In this document: positions 1 through 8,731 of the stretch, piece by piece | How positions within the stretch are numbered: the first letter of the stretch is position 1 | Layout of the letters: every line of letters starts with the position of its first letter | NCBI GenBank assembly: GCA_015075645.1 | Contig: JABTUF010000002.1 | Coordinates: 372,001 to 436,000 of the forward strand | DNA from: Burkholderiales bacterium | GTDB taxonomy: Bacteria; Pseudomonadota; Gammaproteobacteria; Burkholderiales; Casimicrobiaceae | Direction: 5' to 3' | Length of the DNA: 64,000 nt | Translations under genes and position numbers: made by a program | The notes under the pieces: model-generated | The model's database searches: none | Seen by the model: the letters and a program-made list of their open reading frames with translations, nothing else | Told to the model about the DNA's origin: nothing

Positions 1-2
1 GC

Positions 3-728
3 GGCAACCCCACGATCCTCTACGGCTACGGCGCCTACGGCATCACCGAGGACCCGTTCCTCAACCCGCGCTGGTACGCGTGGGTGCAGCGAGGCGGCAT
101 CCTCGCGTTCGCCCACGTGCGTGGCGGCGGCGTGTACGGCGAGGAATGGCACATGGCCGGCCGCAAGGAGACCAAACCCAATACCTGGAAGGACGCGATC
201 GCCGCGGCCGAGTACCTGATCGCGCGGGGTTACACGAGCAAGGCGAAGATCGGCATCTTCGGCGGCAGCGCCGGAGGCATCTTCGTCGGGCGCGCGATCA
301 CCGACCGCCCCGATCTCTTCGCGGCCGCCGTGCCGGCGGTCGGCGTGATGGACGGCCCGCGGTTCGAGTTCGCGTCCAACGGGGCCGCGAACATCCCCGA
401 GTTCGGCACCGTCAAGGACGAGAAGGAGTTTCGCGCGCTGCTCGCCATGAGCACGCTGCACGCGATCCGTGACGGCACGCCCTACCCGGGCATCCTCCTC
501 GCCCATGGCGTCAACGACATCCGCGTGCCGGTCTCCGAGTCGCTCAAGGCCGGCGCGCGCTTCCAGCAGGCGACGACCAGCGGCCGCCCGGTGCTGCTCC
601 GGCTCGAGTACGAGAGCGGGCACGGCCAGGGCAGCACGCGCGCGCAGTCGCAGGAGCGCACCGCCGACATCTGGACCTTCATGCTCTGGCAGTTCGGCGT
701 GCCGGAGTACCAGCCGGTCGCGCGGTAG
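3..728 (+). CDS. Prolyl oligopeptidase family (S9) serine peptidase, C-terminal part
   Basis: The open frame enters from the left edge, so only the last 241 residues are present. They form the alpha/beta-hydrolase catalytic domain of an S9A-type peptidase. The nucleophile elbow is GGSAGG near residue 90 (the S9A consensus is usually GGSNGG), the acid lies in HGVNDIRVPV, and the catalytic His is in the ESGHGQG segment close to the C-terminus. The stretch GYGAYGI followed by RGGGVYGEEWH is the typical oxyanion and loop region of this family. Such enzymes cleave proline-containing or other short peptides, usually in the periplasm or cytoplasm. A signal peptide cannot be judged because the N-terminus is missing. 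The helicase gene begins about 25 bases downstream, possibly in the same transcript. Confidence 0.9.
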   Translation, partial: GNPTILYGYGAYGITEDPFLNPRWYAWVQRGGILAFAHVRGGGVYGEEWHMAGRKETKPNTWKDAIAAAEYLIARGYTSKAKIGIFGGSAGGIFVGRAITDRPDLFAAAVPAVGVMDGPRFEFASNGAANIPEFGTVKDEKEFRALLAMSTLHAIRDGTPYPGILLAHGVNDIRVPVSESLKAGARFQQATTSGRPVLLRLEYESGHGQGSTRAQSQERTADIWTFMLWQFGVPEYQPVAR

Positions 729-753
729 ATCGCACCCCGGCCCCGCCACGGTT

Positions 754-3210
754 CTGACCGCTTCGCATCCCGACGATCCGTTCGCGCCCGCGCGCGCGTG
801 GCTCGCGTCGCGGGGACACACGCCGTTCGCGTTCCAGGAAGACGTGTGGTCCGCATTCCTGCGCGGAGAATCGGGGCTCGTCCACGCGCCGACCGGCATG
901 GGCAAGACCTGGGCGGCGTGGCTCGGGCCGCTCGCCCTCGGCCCCGACGGCAGCGCCGACGCCGCGCCGCCGCTCTCCGTCGTCTGGCTCACCCCGCTGC
1001 GCGCGCTCGCCGCCGACACCGGCCTCGCGCTCGCTCGCGCCGCCGCGGCGCTCAAACCGCACTGGACCGTCGATGTGCGCACCGGCGACACGCCAGCATC
1101 GGTTCGCCAGCGCCAGGAGCGGCGCCTGCCCACCGCGCTCGTCACCACGCCCGAGAGCCTGACGCTCCTCCTGTCGCGCATCGACTGGTGCGAGCGCTTC
1201 GCGCACCTCGCGGCGATCGTCGTCGACGAGTGGCACGAACTCCTCGGCAGCAAGCGCGGCGTGCAGGTCGAACTCGCGATCGCGCGGCTCACGACCCGGC
1301 GCCCGGTCCCGGTGTGGGGACTGTCGGCGACGCTCGCGAACCTCGACGAGGCCGCCGCGGCGCTCGTCGGCCCCTCGCGCGCGCGCTCCGCGCGCATCGT
1401 GCGCGGGCTGGAGGCGAAGGAGGTCGTCATCGACACGCTCCGCCCGCCGACGATCGAGCGCTTTCCCTGGGCCGGCCACATCGGCTTGAAGCTCCTGCCC
1501 GAACTCGTGCGCGCGATCGAGGACGCGCGCTCGACGCTCGTGTTCACCAACGTCCGGTCGAGCGCGGAGATCTGGTACCAGGCGCTCCTCGAGGCGCGGC
1601 CCCACTGGGCCGGCACGATCGCGCTCCACCACGGCTCGCTCGAACGCGAGGTGCGCGACTGGGTCGAGGACGGGCTCCGCGCGGGGCGCCTGCGCGCGGT
1701 GGTCTGCACGTCGAGCCTCGACCTCGGCGTCGACTTCGCGCCGGTCGACCAGGTGCTGCAGGTCGGAAGTCCCAAGGGCGTCGCGCGCCTGTTGCAGCGC
1801 GCCGGCCGCAGCGGACACCGGCCGGGCGAGGTCTCGCGCGTCACCGTGCTCCCCACGAGCGCGCTCGAACTCGTCGAAGCGGCCGCGGCGCGCGAAGCCG
1901 CCGCCGAAGCGCGCGTCGAGCCGCGCGTGCCGCTCGACGCGCCGGTCGACGTCCTGGTGCAGCACCTCGTGACCTGCGCGCTCGGCGGCGGTTTCCGGCC
2001 CGACGCACTCCTCGCCGAAGTGCGGCGCACGCGCGCGTACCGCGACCTCGACGACGCGACCTGGCGCTGGGCGCTCGACTTCGTGACCCACGGCGGCGCG
2101 AGCCTCAACGCGTACCCCGAGTACCGGCGCGTCGTGATCGGCGAGGACGGGCTCGCGCGCGTGCCCGACGCGCAGGTCGCGCGCCGCCATCGCACGCAGA
2201 TCGGGACCATCGTGTCCGAGGCGAGCATCACGGTGAGGATGGCGAACGGCCGGGCGCTCGGCCACGTCGAGGAGTCGTTCGTCGCGCGCCTGTCGCCCGG
2301 CGACTGTTTCGTGTTCGCCGGCCGCGTGCTCGAGTTCGTGCGCGTGCGCGAGTTGACCGCATGGGTGAAGCCCGCGCGGTCCCGCTCCGCGATCGTGCCA
2401 CGCTGGGCCGGCAGCAGGATGGCGCTCTCGACGCTCCTCGCCGAGCGCACGCGCGCGCTGGTCGCCGGCGCGAAGCATGGCCGCTACGCGTCGCCGGAGA
2501 TGGCGCTCGTGCGCCCGCTGCTCGAGCTGCAGCAGCGCTGGTCGGCCCTGCCCGATGAAAACGAGTGGCTGGTCGAGCGGCTCGCCGCGCGCGAGGGCCA
2601 CTACCTTTTCTTCTACCCGTTCGTCGGCCGGCTCGCGCACCTCGGTCTCGCAACGCTCTTCGGCTACCGGCTGTCGCGCGAACACCCGCGCACGTTCTCG
2701 ATGACGGTCAACGACTACGGCTTCGCGCTGCTCGCGCCGGAGCCGGTCGACTTCTCGCTCGGCACGCTCGGAGCGCTCCTCGCCGCGCCGGGTGTCGAGG
2801 ACGACATTCTCGAAGGCGTGAACGCCGCCGGGATGGGCCGGCGCCAGTTCCGCGAGATCGCGCGCGTCGCCGGGCTCGTGTTCCAGGGCTACCCCGGGCA
2901 GGGCCAATCGGCGCGCCAGCTCCAGGCGTCGTCCGGCCTGCTCCACGACGTGTTCGCCGACTACGATCCGGAGAACCTGCTGCTCGCCCAGGCGCGGCGC
3001 GAGGTGCTCGACCGGGAGCTCGAAGCGCCGCGCCTCGCCGCCGCGCTCGACCGCATGCGCCGCGACCGCGTCCTCGTGACGACACCGCCGCGCCCGACGC
3101 CGTTCGCGTTCCCGCTGATGGTCGAGATGTTCCGCGAGGAACTCTCGACCGAGGCGCTCGAGGCGCGCGTCGCGCGGATGGTCGCGGACCTCGAGCGGGC
3201 CGCGGGTTGA
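754..3210 (+). CDS. Ligase-associated DEXH-box DNA helicase (Lhr-like)
   Basis: A superfamily 2 helicase with all core motifs: Walker A PTGMGKT near residue 43, DEWHE as motif II near 157, GLSAT as motif III, and a second RecA domain ending in LLQRAGRSGHRPGE (motif VI). A long C-terminal Lhr-type region follows. The roughly 818-residue length and layout fit the ligase-associated DEXH helicases, which act in DNA repair with an ATP-dependent ligase, an exonuclease and the phosphoesterase PdeM. PdeM is encoded about 21 kb downstream here; no ligase or exonuclease is in view. The start is uncertain: no ATG, GTG or TTG lies in frame between the upstream stop and the Walker A region. I place it at CTG 754, which preserves the Q-motif-like segment (TPFAFQEDVW); the first in-frame ATG would delete it. 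Confidence 0.85.
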   Translation: MTASHPDDPFAPARAWLASRGHTPFAFQEDVWSAFLRGESGLVHAPTGMGKTWAAWLGPLALGPDGSADAAPPLSVVWLTPLRALAADTGLALARAAAALKPHWTVDVRTGDTPASVRQRQERRLPTALVTTPESLTLLLSRIDWCERFAHLAAIVVDEWHELLGSKRGVQVELAIARLTTRRPVPVWGLSATLANLDEAAAALVGPSRARSARIVRGLEAKEVVIDTLRPPTIERFPWAGHIGLKLLPELVRAIEDARSTLVFTNVRSSAEIWYQALLEARPHWAGTIALHHGSLEREVRDWVEDGLRAGRLRAVVCTSSLDLGVDFAPVDQVLQVGSPKGVARLLQRAGRSGHRPGEVSRVTVLPTSALELVEAAAAREAAAEARVEPRVPLDAPVDVLVQHLVTCALGGGFRPDALLAEVRRTRAYRDLDDATWRWALDFVTHGGASLNAYPEYRRVVIGEDGLARVPDAQVARRHRTQIGTIVSEASITVRMANGRALGHVEESFVARLSPGDCFVFAGRVLEFVRVRELTAWVKPARSRSAIVPRWAGSRMALSTLLAERTRALVAGAKHGRYASPEMALVRPLLELQQRWSALPDENEWLVERLAAREGHYLFFYPFVGRLAHLGLATLFGYRLSREHPRTFSMTVNDYGFALLAPEPVDFSLGTLGALLAAPGVEDDILEGVNAAGMGRRQFREIARVAGLVFQGYPGQGQSARQLQASSGLLHDVFADYDPENLLLAQARREVLDRELEAPRLAAALDRMRRDRVLVTTPPRPTPFAFPLMVEMFREELSTEALEARVARMVADLERAAG

Positions 3211-3247
3211 GCGGCCCGGCGGCCTATCCGGCCGTCTCCGGAGGGCG

Positions 3248-3278
3248 TTGACACTTTGTCTGAATGTCTATACAAAGT
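3248..3278 (+). promoter_or_regulatory. Promoter with embedded GntR/HutC-type operator upstream of the regulator gene
   Basis: A perfect -35 box TTGACA (3248-3253) is followed after 17 bases by a weaker -10 TACAAA (3271-3276). Embedded between and over the -10 is TGTCTATACA (3265-3274), which fits the GTnTAnAC core of HutC-subfamily GntR operators. The whole is framed by perfect arms ACTTTGT (3253-3259) and ACAAAGT (3272-3278). The predicted transcript start is only a few bases before the ATG of the GntR gene, suggesting a nearly leaderless, autoregulated mRNA. The match to the family consensus is recognised; autoregulation is inferred. Confidence 0.65.
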
Positions 3279-3285
3279 GCGCACG

Positions 3286-4068
3286 ATGCGTTCCGCCGCC
3301 CCCGCCGCCGCGCCGCCGGATCCGCGCCCGCGGACGCGCGACCTCGGGGGGTTCCACCCCGACCCGGCCATCGCGCTGCACCACCAGATCAAGGAGGACC
3401 TGTTCCTCCACCTGCGCTCCGGACGCTGGCCGCCCGGGTTCGAGCTGCCGACCGAGGAGGACCTCTGCCGCCACTACGCGGTGAGCCGCGGCACGCTCCG
3501 GCGCGCGATCGCCGATCTGGTGTCCGAGGGTTACATCGAACGCCAGCGCGGGCGCGGCTCGTTCGTCAGCCGGCCCAAGCTGGAGAGCGGCGTCGCCGGA
3601 TCGTACAGCCGCTTTCGCGTGATCGGTCCTCCGCTCGACGCCGGCGGTCGGATCGTCGCCTGCGAACGCACGCGCGCGGCGAAGGACGTCGCCACGATGC
3701 TCGGCGTCGACACCGGGCGGTCGATCTGGCGGCTCGAACGCATCCGCTTCACCGAGGGGCGGCCGGTCAGCCTGCAGACGAGCTACCTGCCCTCCGCGCC
3801 GTGTCCCGATCTCGACCGGCAGGATCTCGCCCACCGGCACCTCGTCGACGTCCTGCAGGAGGTCTACGGCGTGCAACTCGTGCGCGCGGTCGAGTACGTC
3901 GATCCGGTCGTCGCCGACGCCTACGCCGCGCGCGCGCTTTCGGTGCGCGTGCGCACGCCGCTCTTCCAGATCGAGCGCATCACCTACGCGATGAACGACA
4001 CGATCGTCGAGTACCGCCGCGCGGTGCTGCGCGGCGACGCCTACCGCTACCGGATCGAACTGCGATGA
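3286..4068 (+). CDS. GntR family transcriptional regulator, HutC/UTRA type
   Basis: A 260-residue regulator with an N-terminal winged helix (residues about 25-95; ELPTEEDLCRHYAVSRGTL is the recognition region) and a C-terminal UTRA effector domain like that of HutC. Such proteins repress a catabolic operon until a pathway metabolite binds the UTRA domain. A TTG 30 bases upstream would also be in frame but lies inside the operator/promoter, so ATG 3286 is preferred. No Shine-Dalgarno sequence is visible, consistent with a leaderless start. Its stop overlaps the start of the DUF3604 gene by four bases (ATGA), so it heads the long plus-strand catabolic cluster and probably regulates it. The inducer is unknown. 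Confidence 0.9.
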   Translation: MRSAAPAAAPPDPRPRTRDLGGFHPDPAIALHHQIKEDLFLHLRSGRWPPGFELPTEEDLCRHYAVSRGTLRRAIADLVSEGYIERQRGRGSFVSRPKLESGVAGSYSRFRVIGPPLDAGGRIVACERTRAAKDVATMLGVDTGRSIWRLERIRFTEGRPVSLQTSYLPSAPCPDLDRQDLAHRHLVDVLQEVYGVQLVRAVEYVDPVVADAYAARALSVRVRTPLFQIERITYAMNDTIVEYRRAVLRGDAYRYRIELR

Positions 4069-6266
4069 GCGCGGTGGCCGAAGTCCTGACGCTCGTCCGC
4101 GAGGGGCCCACCACCGGGGCCGTCGCGTTCCGGACGGAGAGTTCCCGGCGCATGACCGCGGGGTCCCTCGCCCGCTGGCGTTTCACCTTCGACGCCTGCG
4201 TCGCGCTTCCTCCGGGCGCGCGGATCGCGGTCGCCCACCGCTGGCCCTGCGACTGGGGCAACGCGCAGGGGCGCGATCCGCAGGGGGAGAACTACCTGAC
4301 CGCGCGCACGAGCGACGGCTCGCCCACGCGCTGGTGGGCCGCGCGACTGCACCTGTGGCATCCGTTCGACCACGTGCTCTTCGTCGAAGTGCCTGACGGA
4401 CTCGCACGCGGCGCTTCGGTGGAACTCCGTTTCGGCGACGGATGCGCCGGATCCCCGGGATTCCGCGTCCAGAGCTTCATCGAGGAAGGTTCGCCGTTCA
4501 GCCTGCGCTGGCGCGCGACGGAAGCCGACCGCTGGACCGAGTTCGCGCAGCACCGCATCGAGGTCGTCGGCGCGCAACCCGAGAAGCTCGTCGTCACCGT
4601 GCCCTCGCGCATCGCTCCCGATGCGCCGCTCGCGGTGCACGTGAGGGTCGAGGACCGCTGGGGCAACCCGGCCTCGATCCCGGGAACGCTCGCCGTCGAG
4701 TTGCGCGTCGCGGGATTCCGGCAGCGCCTCGACCTCCCGCCGGCCGCGTTCGCGCGCGCGGAACTCCCGTCGCCCGGTCCGGGCGTGCACCGAGTCGAGG
4801 CGAGCGCGCCGCAGATGCCCGCCCTCGCCGCGACCAGCAATCCGGTCGCGGTCGGCGGCGATGCGCCGCCGCTCCGCTGGGGCGACCTGCACGGCCAGAG
4901 CGTCATCGGCTGCGGCGCCCGCACGATCGACGCGTACTACGCTCACGCGCGGGACTTCGCCGCCGCGGACGTCGCCTCGCACCAGGCCAACTGCTTCCTC
5001 GTGTCGCGCGAGGAGTGGGCGCAGACGGCCGCCTCCACGCGCGGCCACCACGAGCCCGGTCGATTCGTGCCGCTCCTCGGCGTCGAGTGGTCGGCCATCT
5101 CGAGCCTGGGCGGCGACCACAACGTCTATTTCCCCGGCGACGACGCCGAACTTCGGCGCTGCAGCCACGAGTTCCTGCCCGACCGCGGCGATGCCGCCAC
5201 CGACCTCCGCGACGTCGACGCGCTGCATCGCCACTACCGCGGCAGCGACACGATCCTCGCGCTGCACGTCGGCGGACGCACCGCCAATCTCGACTGGCAC
5301 GACCCGGGACTCGACCGCCTGCTGGAGGTGCACTCGACGCACGCGACGTCCGAGTGGTTCCTCTTCGACGCGCTGCGGCGCGGCTACCGGATGGGCGTGG
5401 TCGCGGGCAGCGACGGCGTCGACGGCCGCCCGGCCGCCTCGCATCCCGGCCACATGGGGGTGCGCAACCTGCGCGGAGGCATGACCGCGATCCTCGCCCC
5501 CGAGCTCACGCGCGAGGCGATCTGGCGCGCATTGCGCGAGCGCCATTGCTACGCGACGACCGGCGAACGCCTGCTGCTCGATTTCCGCCGCGAAGGCGCG
5601 ATCATGGGCGACGAGGTCGTTGCCCATGCCGGCCCCTCGGGCATCGACGGCTTCGAGGTCCGCGTCGAGGGCACTGCGCCGATCGAGCGCATCGACTTCT
5701 TCCGCGACGACGCGTGCATCGACAGCTTCGATGCGTGGGCGGAGGCCGGACCATCCTCGCCGCGACTGCGCGTCGCCTGGCGCGGCGCGAGCGCGCCGGG
5801 CAACTGGCAGCGCGCCCGCATGGACTGGGACGGTGGCTTGCGCATCGAAGGCAACCGGATCGGCGACGTCGCGGGCTACGCGTTCGACACGCCCGACGAG
5901 GGCGTGCGCGATTTCGACGCGCAAGGCGTGCGCTGGCGCTCGATCACGGCCGGCGACTTCGACGGCGTCGTGCTCGACCTCTCCGAGCCCGGTCGCGGCG
6001 AGCTCGTGTTCGCGACCGAGCCGATCACGCTGCGCGTGCGTCTCGACAGCGTCGGGAGCGCGGGCCGCCGCTTCGGCCTGACGAACCCGGATCGGTCGGT
6101 CGAACTGCGTTGGCTGCCCGAACGGGAAGCGCCGCGCTCGCTGCGCGTGCGCTTCGCCGACCCTGCGCCGCGCTCCGGCACGCACGCCTACTGGGTGCGC
6201 GTGCGCCAGTCGGACGGCTCGCTCGCGTGGTCGTCGCCGATCTTCGTGACGGTGCGGGACGCGTAG
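4065..6266 (+). CDS. DUF3604 family protein with PHP-type metal-binding domain
   Basis: A 733-residue protein with an N-terminal beta-rich region, an Ig-like segment near residues 180-260, and a central PHP-superfamily core opening at WGDLHGQS near residue 270. Later metal-ligand-like segments are HQANCF, LGVEWS, LHVGGR, EVHSTHA and GSDGVDG. PHP domains are metal-dependent phosphoesterases or hydrolases. DUF3604 itself has no well-established reaction, so hydrolysis of a substrate in this pathway is only inferred. There is no signal peptide, so it is probably cytoplasmic. The start overlaps the regulator stop by ATGA and the ABC ATPase begins two bases after its stop, giving tight translational coupling. 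It is likely the first dedicated enzyme of the locus. Confidence 0.8.
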   Translation: MSAVAEVLTLVREGPTTGAVAFRTESSRRMTAGSLARWRFTFDACVALPPGARIAVAHRWPCDWGNAQGRDPQGENYLTARTSDGSPTRWWAARLHLWHPFDHVLFVEVPDGLARGASVELRFGDGCAGSPGFRVQSFIEEGSPFSLRWRATEADRWTEFAQHRIEVVGAQPEKLVVTVPSRIAPDAPLAVHVRVEDRWGNPASIPGTLAVELRVAGFRQRLDLPPAAFARAELPSPGPGVHRVEASAPQMPALAATSNPVAVGGDAPPLRWGDLHGQSVIGCGARTIDAYYAHARDFAAADVASHQANCFLVSREEWAQTAASTRGHHEPGRFVPLLGVEWSAISSLGGDHNVYFPGDDAELRRCSHEFLPDRGDAATDLRDVDALHRHYRGSDTILALHVGGRTANLDWHDPGLDRLLEVHSTHATSEWFLFDALRRGYRMGVVAGSDGVDGRPAASHPGHMGVRNLRGGMTAILAPELTREAIWRALRERHCYATTGERLLLDFRREGAIMGDEVVAHAGPSGIDGFEVRVEGTAPIERIDFFRDDACIDSFDAWAEAGPSSPRLRVAWRGASAPGNWQRARMDWDGGLRIEGNRIGDVAGYAFDTPDEGVRDFDAQGVRWRSITAGDFDGVVLDLSEPGRGELVFATEPITLRVRLDSVGSAGRRFGLTNPDRSVELRWLPEREAPRSLRVRFADPAPRSGTHAYWVRVRQSDGSLAWSSPIFVTVRDA

Positions 6267-6268
6267 CG

Positions 6269-7075
6269 ATGGGTTCGACCGTTCCGAAGCACTCGCCGCC
6301 GGCCGACAACAGTACGGCCGCCGCGGCGATACGCCCGCGCATCCGCATCGGGCGCGTCACCAAGCGATTCCCGGGCGATCCGGTCGAGGCCCCACCGGTC
6401 CTGGACGACGTCACGCTCGACATCCGCGAGAACGAATTCGTCGTGTTGCTCGGTCGCAGCGGCTGCGGCAAGACCACGTTGCTCAACATCGTGGCGGGCC
6501 TCGAGACGCCCAGCTCGGGCGAGGTGCGGGTCGACGACGAGGCGGTCACCCGCCCCGGCCGCGGCAAGGGCGTCGTGTTCCAGCAGGGCGCGCTGTTCCC
6601 CTGGCTCACCGCGGCGGGCAACGTGGCGTTCGCGGCGAAGAGCCGCGGCGTGCCCGCCGCCGAACGCGCGGCCGTCGCGCGTGAACTGCTCGCGCTGGTG
6701 GGACTCGCCGAAGCCGAGGCCAAGTACCCGTTCGAGCTCTCCGGCGGCATGCTGCAGCGGGTCGCGATCGCGCGCGCGCTCGCGCTCGACCCGCACATCC
6801 TGCTGATGGACGAGCCGTTCGGCGCGCTCGACGAATTGACGCGCATCGAGATGCAGAACGAACTCCTGCGCGTCTGGGCGGCGCGACGCAAGACCGTGCT
6901 GTTCGTCACCCACAGCATCTGGGAGGCGCTGGTGCTCGCCGACCGGGTCATCGTGCTCGCGCCCCGGCCGGGCCGCATCGTGCTCGAACGCGCGATCGCG
7001 CTGCCTCGCCCGCGCCAGCGCACCGACCCGGAGGTGCTGCGGCTCTACGAGTCCATCTGGGCGGCGCTGCAGTGA
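6269..7075 (+). CDS. NitT/TauT-type ABC transporter ATP-binding protein (SsuB/TauB-like)
   Basis: A 268-residue ATPase subunit of an importer for small organic compounds, nitrate/sulfonate/taurine class. It shows Walker A GRSGCGKTT, Q-loop VVFQQGALFPW, signature LSGGMLQRVAIARAL, Walker B ILLMDEP with the D-loop GALDELT, and the H-loop VTHSIWEAL. The QGALFPWL and IWEALVLADR segments are typical of the SsuB/TauB branch rather than the Dpp branch. About 30 non-conserved residues precede the domain; ATG 6269 is two bases after the preceding stop. Its end overlaps the first permease by GTGA. The four consecutive genes encode one complete importer. Confidence 0.92.
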   Translation: MGSTVPKHSPPADNSTAAAAIRPRIRIGRVTKRFPGDPVEAPPVLDDVTLDIRENEFVVLLGRSGCGKTTLLNIVAGLETPSSGEVRVDDEAVTRPGRGKGVVFQQGALFPWLTAAGNVAFAAKSRGVPAAERAAVARELLALVGLAEAEAKYPFELSGGMLQRVAIARALALDPHILLMDEPFGALDELTRIEMQNELLRVWAARRKTVLFVTHSIWEALVLADRVIVLAPRPGRIVLERAIALPRPRQRTDPEVLRLYESIWAALQ

Positions 7076-7917
7076 GTGCGATCCCCGCTCCCCGCCGATC
7101 GGCGCGCGCGGCGAACCGTGGGCGCGGTATCCGGAACTGGCGCGACTCGGTCTATCCGGCGCTCGCGATCGCATGCTTCCTCGCCGTGTGGCAGGCCGCG
7201 TCGCTGGCCGGCTGGCTGCGACCGGTCCAGTTCCCGCCGCCGTCGAAGCTGGCGGCGAGCTTCCTCGAACTCGTCGCCGACGGCTATCCGGAAGGCATCA
7301 CGCTCGGTGCACACGTCGTGGTCACCGTGCAGCGGATCCTGCTGGGCTATGCGATCGCCCTCGCGCTGGCCGTGCCGCTCGGCCTCGTGGTCGGCCGTTC
7401 CCCGGCGCTCGATGCGCTGACCGACCCGGTCGCATCGTTCGCGCGCTCGATCGCCACACTCTCGCTCCTGCCGCTCGCGGTCGTCTGGTTCGGCACCGGC
7501 GAAGCGGCGAAGGTGTTCCTGATCGGCTACGGCTGCTTCTGGGTGATGTTCGGCAACGTCGTCGCGGCGGTGAAGAACGTCGACCCGGTGCTCGTGCGCG
7601 CCGCCCGGACGATGGACGTGTCGGGCGCCGCCCTGTTCCGCCGCGTCGTGCTGCCCGCTGCGCTGCCGCGCATCTTCGCCGGCGCGCGCGTCGCGCTCGG
7701 GGTCGGATTCATGGTCATCGTCGGCGCCGAGATGATCGGCACGATCCGCGGACTGGGCGCGCTGATCATGGAGGCACGCACGTTCTATCGCACCGACATC
7801 ACGATGGTCGGGATGGCGGTGATCGGCGTCCTCGGCCTCGCGATCGCGTGGACACTCGAACGGCTGGAGGCGCTGCTCCTCCCCTGGCAGGGTCGCGCCG
7901 ACCGGAGGGCCGCATGA
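7072..7917 (+). CDS. NitT/TauT-type ABC transporter permease (SsuC/TauC-like), first copy
   Basis: A 281-residue inner-membrane permease with about six transmembrane helices and the BPD_transp_1 EAA loop (residues about 175-200, beginning ARTMDVSGAALFRRVVLP) that docks with the ATPase. The start is GTG overlapping the ATPase stop (GTGA). It is paralogous to the next gene: both carry the PLAVVWFGTGEA / PIAIVWFGIGEA segment and the AARTMDV EAA box. The presence of two different permease genes suggests a heterodimeric channel, whereas many SsuC/TauC systems use one permease as a homodimer. The substrate is unknown and is inferred only from the neighbouring oxidoreductases. Confidence 0.92.
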   Translation: MSAIPAPRRSARAANRGRGIRNWRDSVYPALAIACFLAVWQAASLAGWLRPVQFPPPSKLAASFLELVADGYPEGITLGAHVVVTVQRILLGYAIALALAVPLGLVVGRSPALDALTDPVASFARSIATLSLLPLAVVWFGTGEAAKVFLIGYGCFWVMFGNVVAAVKNVDPVLVRAARTMDVSGAALFRRVVLPAALPRIFAGARVALGVGFMVIVGAEMIGTIRGLGALIMEARTFYRTDITMVGMAVIGVLGLAIAWTLERLEALLLPWQGRADRRAA

Positions 7918-8669
7918 TCGCCCGCCGCCGCTCGCTGGGCCTCGCCGGAGCGATGCTCGTGCTCGTCGCCTGGGAACTCGCGGCGCGCTTCCTGTGGCGC
8001 GACGCCCAGGCGCTGCCGTCGCCGACGCAGGCGATCGCGGCGGCGGCGCAGCACCTCACGGCGCGGGAACTCGCGGAGCACGTCGGCGCCAGCCTGTGGC
8101 GCATCGCCGCCGGGTTCGCGCTCGGCGCTGCGGCCGGAACGCTCGTCGGTATCGCCACGGGCTGGTACCCGGGTCTCGCGCGGTTCATGCGCCCGTTCGT
8201 CGAGATCCTGCGGCCCATCCCGCCGCTCGCGTGGATTCCCATCGCGATCGTCTGGTTCGGCATCGGCGAGGCGTCGAAGGTCTTCGTGATCTTCCTGGGT
8301 GCGTTCTTCCCGGTGTTCACCAATGCGTGGCGCGGCATGCGCTCGATCCCGCCGGTCCTGCTGGCCGCGGCGCGCACGATGGACGTCGACGGGGCGGCGC
8401 TGCTGTTCAAGGTGGCGATCCCGGCAGCGCTTCCCGACGTGTCGACCGGCCTGCGCATCGGCTTCGGCCTGTCGTTCGGCATTCTCGTGGCCGCGGAACT
8501 CATCGCCGCCGACCGGGGCATGGGATTCCTGGTGATGAACTCGCGCATGCTCGGGCAACTCGGCGTCGCGATCTTCGCGATCCTGCTGATCGGGATCGTG
8601 ACGCTCGTGACCGACGGCGCGCTGGCACTCGTGCTGCGCCGGCTGCTGGGGCCCCGCGCGGGCAGGTGA
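7914..8669 (+). CDS. NitT/TauT-type ABC transporter permease, second copy
   Basis: A 251-residue permease with about six membrane spans and an EAA loop (ARTMDVDGAALLFKVAIP). It overlaps the first permease by ATGA and is its partner subunit by position and sequence resemblance. The segment RPIPPLAWIPIAIVWFG is characteristic of the SsuC/TauC family. It probably assembles with the preceding permease and two copies of the ATPase. A 62-base gap with a strong Shine-Dalgarno sequence separates it from the solute-binding protein, which would allow extra translation of that subunit. Confidence 0.92.
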   Translation: MIARRRSLGLAGAMLVLVAWELAARFLWRDAQALPSPTQAIAAAAQHLTARELAEHVGASLWRIAAGFALGAAAGTLVGIATGWYPGLARFMRPFVEILRPIPPLAWIPIAIVWFGIGEASKVFVIFLGAFFPVFTNAWRGMRSIPPVLLAAARTMDVDGAALLFKVAIPAALPDVSTGLRIGFGLSFGILVAAELIAADRGMGFLVMNSRMLGQLGVAIFAILLIGIVTLVTDGALALVLRRLLGPRAGR

Positions 8670-8731
8670 ACCGGACGCGGCCAACGCGTCCACGTGCGCA
8701 ACTCGTGCAACTCCAAGAGGAGGACGGCATC

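Noticed and set aside
679..2946. Long open frame on the minus strand opposite the helicase gene
   Set aside because: It is Arg/Ala/Glu-rich, has no domain and mirrors the helicase codon pattern; an antisense shadow of GC-rich coding DNA.
4047..6185. Minus-strand frame opposite the DUF3604 gene
   Set aside because: The plus strand has a recognisable PHP-type domain with overlap-coupled starts; the minus product is compositionally biased without motifs.
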